Positions 16,735 through 25,506 of a DNA stretch of 64,000 nt are shown here, piece after piece (within the stretch, counting starts at the first letter, position 1; each line of letters starts with the position of its first letter). Made by a program: the position numbers and the translations under genes. The stretch is from an uncultured Alphaproteobacteria bacterium (GTDB lineage Bacteria; Pseudomonadota; Alphaproteobacteria; Micavibrionales; Micavibrionaceae): assembly GCA_946481075.1 (NCBI GenBank), contig CAMLMC010000001.1:868001-932000 (forward strand). The letters are read 5' to 3'. Under the pieces are notes generated by a model, which searched no databases, was not told where the DNA came from, and saw only the letters and a list, made by a program, of their open reading frames with translations.

Positions 16735-18405
16735 ATGGCGAATGATATCGTTTTGTCCGCGGCCTCGCGGTCTAACCTGCTCTCTCTACAAAGCACCCAG
16801 AGAAATATTGATATTACCCAGCTCCGTCTTGCGACAGGCAAGAAGGTTAACTCTGCCCTTGATAACCCGCAGTCGTTCTTCCAGGCGAATTCGCTAAACA
16901 ACCGCGCTTCTGACCTGACCCGTCTTCTGGACGGTATCGGTCAGTCGATCCGTACAATCGAAGAAGCCGACAAAGGTATTACAGCACTGACATCCTTGGT
17001 TGAGCAAGCGTCCTCAATCGGTGAATCTGCACAGGCCGAGATTCGGGCTGCTGCCGGATTTGCAAGTATTACAGGCACAAAAGACCTCCGCGGTATTGAC
17101 CTAACGGCAGATTCTGGTGGGGCAATTGCCGCAACCAATACTTTCACTGTAACTATTCAGGATGCAGATATTGCTTCTGGTGCCGCACAAACAGCAACAA
17201 TCACCGTTGCCGCTAACGATACAGTCTATGATCTTGCTGCTAAAATTAACGATGAAGCTGCTATTGCTAACACCAACTTTACTAACAACGTACGCGCTTC
17301 AGTAGACTCCCAAGGTCGTCTGAAAATCGAATCTCTGGAAGAAGGCGCCTTCTTAAGAATTGCTGATGGCGCAGCAGCAAACACATTGGGTGCAGACGGT
17401 TTTGCATTTCTAGGACTTGATAATCTGGTGACAACGGAGACATTGAACGCCGTTGCTGCTGGACGACTTGGAGGAACTGCGGTAGCCGGCAGAACCTTAA
17501 TATCTGCTGTGTCCACCGAAACTCTCGGCGCTAGCGGAAAATATACAGCAAATACCACACTTGCGACAGCGGGATATGTGAACACAGGCGACACCGTCAA
17601 CCTTATACTTGAAGTCGATGGTACGAGCAGTTCTGCCATATCCTTGATTGGTACGACAGGCACGATTCAAAGCCTCATCGACGGAATTAACAACGACGTT
17701 AATATAAACGATAAGGTTACCGCCTCTTTTAACGTGGATACTGGCCGTATTGAATTGGCATTCGCCGATAACGTAGGTACAGCAGAAATAACATTTGATG
17801 CAACCGCTGCGGGCGATGTGGTAGACTTCGACTTCGGTACAGGGGCATCGGATGCAACATTTACTGCAGCAACCGACTTCCAGTCAGAAGCATTCAAATT
17901 TATTGGAACATCAGTAGATCTGGATCAGTATACAAGAGACTTCAACAAAATCCGTAGTCAAATCGACGGTCTGGTTGAAGATGCGAACTATCGCGGCGTA
18001 AACCTTTTGAGCGGAGATACACTGACTACCTTCTTTAATGAAGATCGCTCAAACTCTCTTGAAACGACTGGGTCGGACCTTTCTGCCCTTGGCTTAGGTC
18101 TCTCTGAAGCAGACTTCACAGACTCTGCCTCTGTAGAAGCCACTCTGAATGAGGTTCGCAGCGCTCTCGATACCGTACGCAGCTTCGGCTCATCCATTGC
18201 AAACGACCTGGCGATCATCCAGACACGTCAGACGTTCACACAAGAGACGATCAACACGCTGAAGGCCGGTGCATCTGACCTCGTCAACGCCGACCTCAAC
18301 GAAGAAGGCGCGAACCTTCTGGCCCTGCAAACGGCTCAGCAGCTCGGCGTTACGTCCCTCTCGCTGGCGTCTCAGTCCCAGCAGGCTGTTCTGCGACTGT
18401 TCTAA
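16735..18405 (+). CDS. fliC: Flagellin
   Basis: This is the filament subunit, 556 residues. The N-terminal D0/D1 region (about residues 1-110: QRNIDITQLRLATGKKVNSA, DNPQSFFQANSLNNRASDL) and C-terminal D1/D0 region (about 470-556, ending SQSQQAVLRLF) are conserved. The middle (about 110-400) is variable, Ala/Thr/Asp-rich and encoded with more AT-rich codons than its neighbours. It lacks cysteine. It lies alone between two terminators, just upstream of flbT and flaF, which control flagellin production. Only one flagellin gene is seen in the window. Confidence 0.96.
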   Translation: MANDIVLSAASRSNLLSLQSTQRNIDITQLRLATGKKVNSALDNPQSFFQANSLNNRASDLTRLLDGIGQSIRTIEEADKGITALTSLVEQASSIGESAQAEIRAAAGFASITGTKDLRGIDLTADSGGAIAATNTFTVTIQDADIASGAAQTATITVAANDTVYDLAAKINDEAAIANTNFTNNVRASVDSQGRLKIESLEEGAFLRIADGAAANTLGADGFAFLGLDNLVTTETLNAVAAGRLGGTAVAGRTLISAVSTETLGASGKYTANTTLATAGYVNTGDTVNLILEVDGTSSSAISLIGTTGTIQSLIDGINNDVNINDKVTASFNVDTGRIELAFADNVGTAEITFDATAAGDVVDFDFGTGASDATFTAATDFQSEAFKFIGTSVDLDQYTRDFNKIRSQIDGLVEDANYRGVNLLSGDTLTTFFNEDRSNSLETTGSDLSALGLGLSEADFTDSASVEATLNEVRSALDTVRSFGSSIANDLAIIQTRQTFTQETINTLKAGASDLVNADLNEEGANLLALQTAQQLGVTSLSLASQSQQAVLRLF

Positions 18406-18468
18406 TAAGAACAGGCCGCGATGCCGGAGGGGCAGGACGGTATGCAAATATAAAGTTTCTAACCAAAA

Positions 18469-18496
18469 CCGCCGGAAGAAATCCGGCGGTTTTTTT
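18469..18496 (+). terminator. Flagellin terminator
   Basis: Perfect 8-bp stem CCGCCGGA (18469-18476) with TCCGGCGG (18482-18489), then seven Ts. Confidence 0.9.
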
Positions 18497-18533
18497 ATGC
18501 TTCGCTCGCGCTCGCTTTTGTCGCCTTCGCGAC

Positions 18534-18559
18534 GGGCGGAAGAAATCCGGCGGTTTTTT
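18534..18559 (+). repeat. Degenerate duplicate of the flagellin terminator
   Basis: The segment GGAAGAAATCCGGCGGTTTT found at the first terminator recurs here about 65 bases later, with its left arm changed to GGGCGGA so the stem is weaker. It appears to be a local duplication. Confidence 0.6.
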
Positions 18560-18572
18560 ATGCGCCTCACTC

Positions 18573-18672
18573 GTCATAGCGAGGAACGATAGTGACAAAG
18601 AATCCAGACAATATTACCCATGAAGGAAATAGCATGGATTGCCGCGTCGGGGTTCGCCCTCCTCGCAATGAC
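18573..18672 (+). repeat. Dispersed palindromic repeat, copy 1
   Basis: It opens GTCATAGCGAGGAACG and closes CCTCCTCGCAATGAC; the outer arms are inverted repeats (12 of 13 pairing). The copy at 49041-49143 shares both ends and the inner TGGATTGCCGCGTCGG. Such intergenic palindromes are common in Alphaproteobacteria, and this one is probably non-autonomous. Confidence 0.75.
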
Positions 18673-18780
18673 AAAATAAAATCCATTTCCCCTTAACCTT
18701 TTGGTCATTATGCTGTAGTATAATTAAATGATAGCAGGAGAAACCTGCGTTTGGCCCAGCAACTGAAAGGAAGAAATCCG

Positions 18781-19179
18781 ATGGCCCTTGTAATCGATTT
18801 AAAACCCGGTGAAAAAATAATGATAGGCACGGCGGTCATTACCAATGACTCGCAAAGAACGCGCCTGCATATTTCCGGTGAAGCCCCTATCCTGCGTGAA
18901 AAAGATGTGATGCACGAGGAAGAAGCCGACACGCCATGCAAAAAAATCTATTTCCTGATTCAATGCATGTATATGGCGCGCCGGCCGGACGAATACCACA
19001 AGAAATATTTTGATCTGGTGAAACAGATACAGCATGCGGCGCCGACCACGGCTTTCATCTTTCTCGCCATCAACGAAAAAATCATCGAAGGCACTTATTA
19101 CAAGGCGCTGCGCGATGCGAAGGATCTGATCAGACTGGAGGAGGAGCTTGTCAAACATGCCACCAAGCCAGCAGCCTAA
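18781..19179 (+). CDS. flbT: Flagellin translation regulator FlbT
   Basis: FlbT binds flagellin mRNA and represses its translation until the hook is finished. The 132-residue protein starts MALVIDLKPGEKIMIGTAVI, a clear family start, with the conserved LHISGEAPILREKDVM and a helical C-terminus. The ATG at 18781 follows AAGGAAG, and an upstream in-frame start at 18751 is not needed. It lies downstream of flagellin and overlaps flaF by 23 bases. Confidence 0.95.
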   Translation: MALVIDLKPGEKIMIGTAVITNDSQRTRLHISGEAPILREKDVMHEEEADTPCKKIYFLIQCMYMARRPDEYHKKYFDLVKQIQHAAPTTAFIFLAINEKIIEGTYYKALRDAKDLIRLEEELVKHATKPAA

Positions 19180-19645
19180 CAATAAAAACCCCTACGCTTC
19201 CGCCGCCGGGGCCTATGGTACCAACGCGCAAAAACATGCGGTCGATCCGCGTGAGTTAGAGGCGCGGGTTCTTTTGAAATCCGCGCAGTTCCTGCAGGAC
19301 CTTCAGGCAGACTGGGGTGCGCAAAGCAGTGACGACCTCGCCTCGATCCTGAAATACAACCGCTCGATCTGGCTGATGTTCTATGACACCGCGCTGGAGA
19401 ATGTGGATGGTTTGTACCCTCAGGATTTGCGCAACAACATCACGAATCTCGCCAACTTTATTTTCAAACGTGAAATTGAAATTCTGGCAAAACCGGAAAA
19501 AGAAAAGCTCGACATTCTCATCAACATCAACCGCAATATCGCGCAAGGTTTGATGAAGGGTGTTGCCGCCAATCCCCTGCCCGCCACGCCGGAAGACCAG
19601 ACTCCTCCGCCCGCCTCCGGCGGCAGCACGGACACATCGGCGTAA
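19157..19645 (+). CDS. flaF: Flagellin secretion/assembly regulator FlaF
   Basis: FlaF works opposite FlbT and is needed for flagellin production or export. The core (NPYASAAGAYG, then ELEARVLLKSAQFL and LKYNRSIWLMFYDTALEN) is typical. At 162 residues it is longer than the usual roughly 110-120. The extra part is a Pro-rich C-terminal tail (after about residue 140). GGAGGAG within flbT serves as SD for the ATG at 19157; an in-frame TTG at 19148 would be too close to it. Confidence 0.92.
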   Translation: MPPSQQPNNKNPYASAAGAYGTNAQKHAVDPRELEARVLLKSAQFLQDLQADWGAQSSDDLASILKYNRSIWLMFYDTALENVDGLYPQDLRNNITNLANFIFKREIEILAKPEKEKLDILININRNIAQGLMKGVAANPLPATPEDQTPPPASGGSTDTSA

Positions 19646-19666
19646 TCATCCGCGCAAAAAAGCCAT

Positions 19667-19693
19667 AAAAAAACGGACGGGAAACCGTCCGTT
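19667..19693 (-). terminator. Terminator of the flaG-like gene
   Basis: Stem AACGGACGG (19672-19680) with CCGTCCGTT (19685-19693) and a GAAA loop. On the minus strand a seven-T run follows. It may also stop flaF transcripts weakly. Confidence 0.8.
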
Positions 19694-19715
19694 GTGCTTC
19701 TCACGAAGAAGAAAA

Positions 19716-20171
19716 CTAGGCTTGCGTATCGACGCTGATGCTGCCTGCCTTCGGCGCAAAAGATGTGTCGGATGACACAATCTGCGGCAACGGGGCTTCG
19801 GCGGTTTGAACGGGTTCAACATTCGCCGTCACGATTTGCGTTTGCGGCTTCACAGCTTCGACCGGCGCATCGGTAGTTTTCGGCGTAGATTCTTTTCTCG
19901 CCTGCTGAGCAGCCTGAGCGCGCTTATAAGCTTCAAGCTGGCTCTCCGTCGGGATCTGGCGAACAACGTCACCCGTTGCGGAATCGCGCAGTTGTAAAAC
20001 CGCGCGGTCGTAATTGATATCCATGCGGACATACGGGCTGATATACGGGGCCTGCGGCACCACCTGAACGCGGTCCGGATTCGCGGCAAACGACTGCGCC
20101 ACACTCTGCTGCTCGATCGCGGCTTTGGTGTAGGCGGCATTTGATATCACTGAATTGACAGCTTCAATCAT
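19716..20171 (-). CDS. FlaG-like flagellar protein
   Basis: The 151-residue product has the FlaG-type signature YDRAVLQLRDSATGDVVRQIP near residue 70 (given here in full as 21 or fewer contiguous parts: RAVLQLRD and GDVVRQIPTE). This is preceded by PYVRMDINYD and followed by a charged, Ala/Pro-rich tail. FlaG proteins affect filament length or flagellin assembly. The ATG at 20171 (MIEAVNSVIS) is preferred to a GTG at 20204. It faces flaF and has its own terminator. Confidence 0.7.
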   Translation of the reverse strand: MIEAVNSVISNAAYTKAAIEQQSVAQSFAANPDRVQVVPQAPYISPYVRMDINYDRAVLQLRDSATGDVVRQIPTESQLEAYKRAQAAQQARKESTPKTTDAPVEAVKPQTQIVTANVEPVQTAEAPLPQIVSSDTSFAPKAGSISVDTQA

Positions 20172-20546
20172 ATTTTCCGTAAACCTCGTGCGTCCCCATG
20201 ACACACTTCCCTACTCTCATACTACAGGCATTTGGAGCAAATGTCAAACTTTTTCAAGTCTTTGCCAAATAATCCACCCCCCGTTTACAAGGGTTTTACA
20301 AAGTAATCGCCCGCCTGTTTTTATACTTTCGTTGTAACCAGTATTTTTTATTAATTTTCTGAGTAATATTTAAAGTAAAACAAGTATTATTTATTAACAT
20401 CACAATCATAGCGATAAGAAAGACGCAGGAATTACAAAGCCTTTTTCCCCTGTCATCGATTTCAAAATTCTACATGCATTAGCATTCTTTTAACGATAAT
20501 CGGGCCATACTGTTTACATAAACGACACTAAAAGAGTGGGTATGCT
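20172..20546 (+). other. AT-rich intergenic region between flaG-like gene and sciP
   Basis: This 375-base divergent gap is unusually AT-rich in its middle (about 20330-20400). It has no ORF I would support. Both promoters (leftward for the flaG-like gene, rightward for sciP) must lie here. No exact sigma-54 or TTAA-N7-TTAA site was found. Confidence 0.5.
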
Positions 20547-20828
20547 ATGTCGGATATCAGATATGAACAAAGCGCGGGAATCACCCAGTTGCCACCGCCA
20601 AATACACAGCGCTGGGTCAAATCGCGGAAAATGGCGGTCATCAAGGCCATAGAGAATGGCGTCCTGACGGATGAACAGGCCTGCACACGCTATAGCCTTT
20701 CTCAGGAAGAGCTGGACTCCTGGAAAAAGGCCCTGAACCGGTTCGGGCCCGGAGCGCTGCGCACCACCCATTTGAACCGTTACCGCCGGCAAGATACAAG
20801 CCGGAACGGGCAGCCGCCTGTAAACTGA
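20547..20828 (+). CDS. sciP: CtrA inhibitor SciP (DUF1153)
   Basis: SciP is a small helix-turn-helix protein that in Caulobacter binds CtrA and blocks its activation of promoters. The 93-residue protein has the DUF1153 signature LPPPNTQRWVKSRKMAVIKA (residues 15-34), then a helix-turn-helix with GVLTDEQACTRYSLSQEEL and SWKKALNRFG. It lies among flagellar genes, with ctrA itself about 20 kb away in the same window. A strong terminator follows. Confidence 0.93.
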   Translation: MSDIRYEQSAGITQLPPPNTQRWVKSRKMAVIKAIENGVLTDEQACTRYSLSQEELDSWKKALNRFGPGALRTTHLNRYRRQDTSRNGQPPVN

Positions 20829-20852
20829 TGAATGCGGCCAAGGGGCCAAACC

Positions 20853-20888
20853 AGAAGAATCCCGGCGACATGCCGGGATTCTTCTTTT
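20853..20888 (+). terminator. Terminator after sciP
   Basis: A perfect 14-bp stem (20853-20866 with 20872-20885), loop GACAT, and a short T run at 20885-20888. Confidence 0.9.
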
Positions 20889-21113
20889 AAACCTTGGGCT
20901 TAGCCAAAGCCCGGCAAGGCATCGCCCCCCGAAGAAGGCGTTGGAAAACCCTTAAAAAACGTTTATAATGGTTAATGGATTAATCAGCGATTCGGGCGCG
21001 AGAATAGCCCCATAGGTGTATCGTTGACGGCTGCCTTGGCCCGCCCCGTCCCCCGGGGTTTTTCTTGGGCGAAGGTGTATGGATACAACACGGCATGGTA
21101 CGGATAAAACGAA

Positions 21114-22763
21114 GTGAATAGTTTTCTGGAAACACTAAAACAATTGGGCCCCACCCGTCTTGCCATCATGGGCGCGGTTTTATTCGGCCTGATGATTTTC
21201 TTTGTCTTCGTTTCATTGCGCGTTTCGACGCCGGAAATGAAGCTGCTCTACAGCGATCTTTCGACCATAGATTCCTCTGCGATGGCGGCGAAGTTACAGG
21301 AGCAGCAAATCCCGTTCGAAGTGTCACAGGACGGCACGCGCATCATGGTTGCCGATTCCGAGGTCGGCAAAGCGCGCATGCTCCTTGCACAATCAGGCCT
21401 GCCCAATGGCGGCTCGATGGGGTATGAGCTTTTCGACAATCAAAGCGGATTTGGCACAACGAATGCGATCCAGAACATCAACGCCGTGCGTGCGATGGAA
21501 GGCGAACTGTCGCGAACCATCAGCTCGCTGGAACCGGTGCGTTCTGCCCGGGTTCACCTCGTTCTGCCACAACGTGAATTATTTGCGCGTGAGGCACGCC
21601 CCTCCAGCGCCTCGGTGGCCCTCGGCCTTCGCCCCGGCGCACGGATCGAACAGGAACAGATAGCGGCGATCCAATCGCTCGTTGCCTCCGCCGTGCCCGA
21701 TTTGAAGGCAGAAAATGTTTCAATCATCGACCAAAACGGTAAGCTTCTGGCCCGCGGCGGTGAGAGCACGGAAAACCAGTCTATCGCCAAGGCCGAAGAC
21801 ATGCGCCTGAAATATGAACAGCGCATGATACAAACGATTGAGGATCTGGTTGGCCGTACGGTTGGCTATGGCAAGGTCCGCGCCTCCGTTTCCGCGGAAC
21901 TGAATTTCGACCGTGTGCAGATGAACGAGGAATTGTTCAATCCTGAACAACAGGTCGCGCGTTCCACGCAAACGACCGAGGAAAGCTCCCTCGAAAACGA
22001 TGCAAACACATCGGACAACGTCAGTGTGGAAAACAATCTGCCCGGTGTTGATGCCGCGGGACTGTCGGGACAAGGGCCGACCGCGCAGACCAATAGGGTT
22101 GAAGAAGTCACCAATTACGAAATCGGCAAAACAATCCGCAGCACCATCCGCGAAGGCGGGGATGTACGCCGCCTGTCCGTCGCCGTTCTGGTGGATGGTA
22201 ACTACACGACCGATGCCGAAGGCAACCGCACCTATGCCCCCCGTGATCAGGCGGAACTGGATAAAATCTCAGCCCTTGTTACATCTGCAATCGGCATAGA
22301 TGCGCAGCGCGGGGATACGCTTGAAGTTGTCAATATGCCGTTTGCCGAAATCGATACATCCTTCGAAGGGCCGGACAATACCCTTTTCGGCTTCGACAAA
22401 AACAAACTGCTTGATGTGGCGGAGGTCGTGACCGTCGCCATCATGATCATTCTTGTTATCCTTCTGGTATTGCAACCCATGGTCAGCCGCCTCCTCACCT
22501 CAGAAACGGCCAGCGGCCTTGATGAGGATGAAGAGAAAGAACTTTTGTCTGTGCGTCCTCAGGCGCCGGCGCTCGAAGGGCCCACCACCAGTTTTGAATC
22601 CGCCAATCTGGATGAGGATGAAGGGACCGAAAGCGCGATGATCGATGTTCAAAAGGTAGAGGGCAAGGTCAAGGCCTCCACCGTCAAGAAGGTGGAAGAT
22701 ATCGTCGACAGCTATCCGAACGAAACCGTATCGGTGATCCGTAGCTGGATGACGCAGGATTAA
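21114..22763 (+). CDS. fliF: Flagellar MS-ring protein FliF
   Basis: FliF forms the MS ring, the base of the flagellum. The 549-residue protein has two transmembrane helices (about residues 18-38 and 440-462), ring-building motifs (SLEPVRSARVHLVLPQRELF, in part) and a C-terminal FliG-binding tail ending VSVIRSWMTQD. It begins with GTG at 21114; no in-frame ATG gives the conserved start MNSFLETLKQLG. It heads the operon fliF-fliG-fliH-fliN. Confidence 0.95.
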   Translation: MNSFLETLKQLGPTRLAIMGAVLFGLMIFFVFVSLRVSTPEMKLLYSDLSTIDSSAMAAKLQEQQIPFEVSQDGTRIMVADSEVGKARMLLAQSGLPNGGSMGYELFDNQSGFGTTNAIQNINAVRAMEGELSRTISSLEPVRSARVHLVLPQRELFAREARPSSASVALGLRPGARIEQEQIAAIQSLVASAVPDLKAENVSIIDQNGKLLARGGESTENQSIAKAEDMRLKYEQRMIQTIEDLVGRTVGYGKVRASVSAELNFDRVQMNEELFNPEQQVARSTQTTEESSLENDANTSDNVSVENNLPGVDAAGLSGQGPTAQTNRVEEVTNYEIGKTIRSTIREGGDVRRLSVAVLVDGNYTTDAEGNRTYAPRDQAELDKISALVTSAIGIDAQRGDTLEVVNMPFAEIDTSFEGPDNTLFGFDKNKLLDVAEVVTVAIMIILVILLVLQPMVSRLLTSETASGLDEDEEKELLSVRPQAPALEGPTTSFESANLDEDEGTESAMIDVQKVEGKVKASTVKKVEDIVDSYPNETVSVIRSWMTQD

Positions 22764-22787
22764 GGCGTATGGAACGGGGTTTGAAAC

Positions 22788-23807
22788 ATGCGGGTTAGGG
22801 AAGATTATCGATCGCTGTCGGGAACCGAAAAGGCCGCCATTTTCATGCTGGCCCTTGGCGAAGATTATACCGCCAAGATTTTCGAACACATGGATGATGA
22901 AGAAATCCTCGAACTCTCCCAGACGATGGCGACACTCGGCAAGGTCAACTCCAATGTCGTGGAACGTCTGTTCGTTGAATTCGCAGAACAGATGAGCACA
23001 TCCGGCGCACTTGTGGGCTCACAGGAATCGACCGAACGCATGCTGATCAAGGCGGGCATGAACAAGGAAAAGGTCGACCAGATCATGGAGGAAATCCGTG
23101 GTCCTGCCGGGCGCACCATGTGGGAAAAACTGGCGAACGTGAACGAAGAAGTGCTCGCCAACTTTTTGCAAAAGGAATATCCGCAAACCGTTGCCGTTGT
23201 CATGTCAAAAATTTCGACCGACCATGCCGGAAAGGTTCTGGCCCTCCTCCCCGAAAGTTTCGCGATGGAGGTGATCCACCGCATGCTCCGTATGGAGGCC
23301 GTGCAAAAAGACGTTCTGGAAGATGTTGAAAAAACGCTGCGTCAGGAGTTCATGTCGAACCTTGCGCGGACCCAGCGCCGCGACTCCCACGAACATATGG
23401 CGGAAATCTTCAACCATCTCGATCGTGCCGCGGAATCCAAATTCATGGAGGCGCTTGAAAAAACCATTCCGGAATCGGCTGAAAAAATCCGCTCGCTTAT
23501 GTTCACCTTCGAAGATTTGCAAAAAGTGCCGCCCACCGGTATTCAGGCGATTATCCGCGCGGCGGATAAGGATAAACTGCCTGCGGCCCTGAAAGGCGCG
23601 ACCGAAACGCTGCGTGACCTCTTCTTCTCCAACATGTCGGAACGCGCCGCGAAGATCATGAAGGAAGACATGGCCGCCATGGGACCCGTCCGCCTGAAGG
23701 ACGTGGAAGAGGCACAGCAACACGTCGTGGGCATCGCGAAAGACCTGGAAGCCCGCGGTGAAATCACGATCGCCAGTGGCAACGAAGAAGACGAACTCAT
23801 TTATTAG
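22788..23807 (+). CDS. fliG: Flagellar motor switch protein FliG
   Basis: FliG couples the rotor to the stator. The 339-residue protein, of normal length, has the N-terminal FliF-binding domain ([20 protein letters not shown]) and the middle domain with an EHPQT-like motif replaced by EYPQTVAVV. The C-terminal domain contains the charged torque helix ([28 protein letters not shown]). It follows fliF by 24 bases. Confidence 0.96.
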   Translation: MRVREDYRSLSGTEKAAIFMLALGEDYTAKIFEHMDDEEILELSQTMATLGKVNSNVVERLFVEFAEQMSTSGALVGSQESTERMLIKAGMNKEKVDQIMEEIRGPAGRTMWEKLANVNEEVLANFLQKEYPQTVAVVMSKISTDHAGKVLALLPESFAMEVIHRMLRMEAVQKDVLEDVEKTLRQEFMSNLARTQRRDSHEHMAEIFNHLDRAAESKFMEALEKTIPESAEKIRSLMFTFEDLQKVPPTGIQAIIRAADKDKLPAALKGATETLRDLFFSNMSERAAKIMKEDMAAMGPVRLKDVEEAQQHVVGIAKDLEARGEITIASGNEEDELIY

Positions 23808-23856
23808 GATATGTACATTGAAGGCAGATGTGACGAAAAGGGTGGTTTTAAATGAA

Positions 23857-23892
23857 CCGGAGCGCAGCGTACAATTGGTACGTGAGCACCGG
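23857..23892 (+). repeat. Imperfect palindrome between fliG and fliH
   Basis: CCGGAGCGCAGCGTAC, a short centre, then GTACGTGAGCACCGG form an imperfect inverted repeat within the 132-base gap. It has no T run, so it is probably not a terminator. It may be a degraded palindromic element or RNA structure inside the operon. Confidence 0.45.
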
Positions 23893-23939
23893 AAGCATGG
23901 AAAAGCGCCCTTTACAGACCATTTGACGAAAATGTAGCC

Positions 23940-24686
23940 ATGGAAAAAAAGTTTTTATTTGACCTGAATGTGTTCGATGCCCCGGAACCGGAAGAAGAGC
24001 TGGACGAGGATCTTCCGCCGCCCCCGCCAACCTTTTCCGAAGAGGAACTGGCGGTTGCCAAAGACATGGCGTTCGAACAGGGCCGGCAGCAGGGGCAAAA
24101 GGAACAGGTTGAAGCCCGCGAACAATATGTGGCTACCTCGCTGGAACGGATTGCCGATAGTTTTTCCCAGCTGTTCGCTGCCGAAACAATGCGTGAGATT
24201 GTGTTCGAGAAGGAGGCGCTACGCCTTGCCGTGGCGGCGCTCGACCTGCTCTTTCCACTCCTCAATGAAAAATTGGGCCGCGAGGAAGTTCACAACATCA
24301 TTCAAAAAACACTGGCATCCCACCGTAAAACCAAAGAAATATTGATTCAGGTTCCGGCGGGGATGAAGGGTGAAATCGAAACGCTCATCAACCGCCTGCA
24401 TGACGAAGATCAGGAACATGTGGCATGGCGCGTTGTCGAAATCGCCGATATGCCACCCGGCAATTGTGCCTTGGAATGGTCCGATGGCGGCGCTGTGCGC
24501 GATTCTGTGCGGGCGGCGGCGGATATCAGGCGGCAGATTGTCGACCTTTTCGGCGCCCCGATCGCGCATTTATCGGAAACCGCCCTTTCCGAAACAGGGC
24601 AGAGTGATATAGAATTAACGCTGGAAACCGAATCAGGGGCCGCGGCAGGCGATAACGCCCCGTCCGGCACGGAGACAAAAGAATGA
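23940..24686 (+). CDS. fliH: Flagellar export ATPase regulator FliH
   Basis: FliH binds and restrains the FliI ATPase and tethers it to the export gate through FliN. The 248-residue protein has an acidic, Pro-rich N-terminus (EEELDEDLPPPPPTF), a helical stretch with Gly/Gln repeats (MAFEQGRQQGQKEQ) typical of the FliH GxxxG coil, and a C-terminal domain with the conserved DMPPGNCALEWSDGG. The stop overlaps fliN by 4 bases. Confidence 0.92.
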   Translation: MEKKFLFDLNVFDAPEPEEELDEDLPPPPPTFSEEELAVAKDMAFEQGRQQGQKEQVEAREQYVATSLERIADSFSQLFAAETMREIVFEKEALRLAVAALDLLFPLLNEKLGREEVHNIIQKTLASHRKTKEILIQVPAGMKGEIETLINRLHDEDQEHVAWRVVEIADMPPGNCALEWSDGGAVRDSVRAAADIRRQIVDLFGAPIAHLSETALSETGQSDIELTLETESGAAAGDNAPSGTETKE

Positions 24687-25024
24687 GCGACGATACCAAG
24701 GATGTGAATTACAACCAGATCGAGGAAACCTCCGGCGCGCGTGAGGCGGAACAGGAATGGCCGGTCGGCGAACCGATGGCGTCAGATGTGTCGGCCATCT
24801 ATGACATTCCCGTACAAATCTCTGCCGTGCTCGGCCGCTCGACGATGCAGGTCAGCCAGCTTTTGAAACTGGGACGCGGCGCGGTTGTCGAACTCGATCG
24901 CAAGGTTGGTGAGGCCATCGACATCTACGTCAACAACCGCCTCGTTGCGCGCGGCGAAGTTGTGGTCGTGGAAGACAAACTCGGCATTACGATGACCGAA
25001 ATCGTGAAATCCGATAAAGCTTAG
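24683..25024 (+). CDS. fliN: Flagellar motor switch protein FliN
   Basis: FliN forms the bottom of the C-ring and binds FliH and CheY-P. The 113-residue protein has a short variable N-terminus and one SpoA domain (IPVQISAVLGRSTMQVSQLL, then KVGEAIDIYVNNRLVARGEV and KLGITMTEIV). It is coupled to fliH and was presumably followed directly by flbD before the GxxExxY element came to lie between them (inference). Confidence 0.96.
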   Translation: MSDDTKDVNYNQIEETSGAREAEQEWPVGEPMASDVSAIYDIPVQISAVLGRSTMQVSQLLKLGRGAVVELDRKVGEAIDIYVNNRLVARGEVVVVEDKLGITMTEIVKSDKA

Positions 25025-25029
25025 ACTTC

Positions 25030-25067
25030 ACCACAGAGGCGCGGAGAACACAGAGTGTCACAGAGTT
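25030..25067 (+). repeat. Left 38-bp inverted repeat of the GxxExxY element
   Basis: ACCACAGAGGCGCGGAGAAC begins a 38-base sequence that matches the reverse complement of 25446-25483 at 32 of 38 positions. It begins 5 bases after the fliN stop. Confidence 0.9.
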
Positions 25068-25075
25068 TGCGAAGA

Positions 25076-25447
25076 ATGACAGCAAACGAAGTTACAGGGG
25101 AAATTGTTGATTCCTGTATTAATATCCATAAATCGCTAGGTCCCGGCCTGCTTGAAAAAGTTTATGAAGAATGCCTGTGCTATGAATTGAATAAGCGGGA
25201 CCTCGTCTGCGAGAGGCAAAAGATATTATCCATACAGTACGATGATTTGACTGTTCAGAACGCGTTTAAATTAGACTTATTGGTTGAGGGCACAGTTATT
25301 GTAGAATTAAAAAGCATTGATTGCCTTCAACCTATTCATGACGCACAAATCCTGACCTATATGAAGCTGACCCGCATGCCGCTTGGCCTTCTTATCAACT
25401 TTAATGTTCCATTGCTCAAAAACGGACTGAAGCGATTTAAATTATAA
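25076..25447 (+). CDS. GxxExxY family protein
   Basis: The 123-residue protein carries the family motif GPGLLEKVYEECL (G, E and Y of GxxExxY) and a downstream pattern of conserved acidic residues (FKLDLLVEGTVIVELKS, with the D and ExK of a PD-(D/E)XK-like fold). GxxExxY proteins are small, of unknown function, and suspected nuclease-fold relatives. The ATG at 25076 is preferred; a GTG at 25055 lies inside the repeat. Its base composition is more AT-rich than that of fliN or flbD. It is framed tightly by 38-bp inverted repeats, the right one beginning within its stop codon. It splits the fliN-flbD run, so it looks like an inserted element. Confidence 0.9.
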   Translation: MTANEVTGEIVDSCINIHKSLGPGLLEKVYEECLCYELNKRDLVCERQKILSIQYDDLTVQNAFKLDLLVEGTVIVELKSIDCLQPIHDAQILTYMKLTRMPLGLLINFNVPLLKNGLKRFKL

Positions 25448-25483
25448 CTCTGTGAGCCTCTGTGCTCCCTGTGCCTCTGTGGT
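25446..25483 (+). repeat. Right 38-bp inverted repeat of the GxxExxY element
   Basis: It is the inverted partner of 25030-25067. It starts inside the stop codon of the GxxExxY gene and ends 23 bases before flbD. No target-site duplication is evident outside the two repeats. Confidence 0.9.
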
Positions 25484-25506
25484 AAAAAAGAAAAAGGACT
25501 ACGAAA

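Larger units (their letters stand above)
18406..18780 (+). other. Intergenic region with terminators and a dispersed palindromic repeat
   Basis: This 375-base gap after flagellin has no visible gene. It holds the flagellin terminator, a degenerate second copy of that terminator, one copy of a 100-base palindromic repeat (18573-18672), and an SD sequence for flbT (AAGGAAG). Confidence 0.7.
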
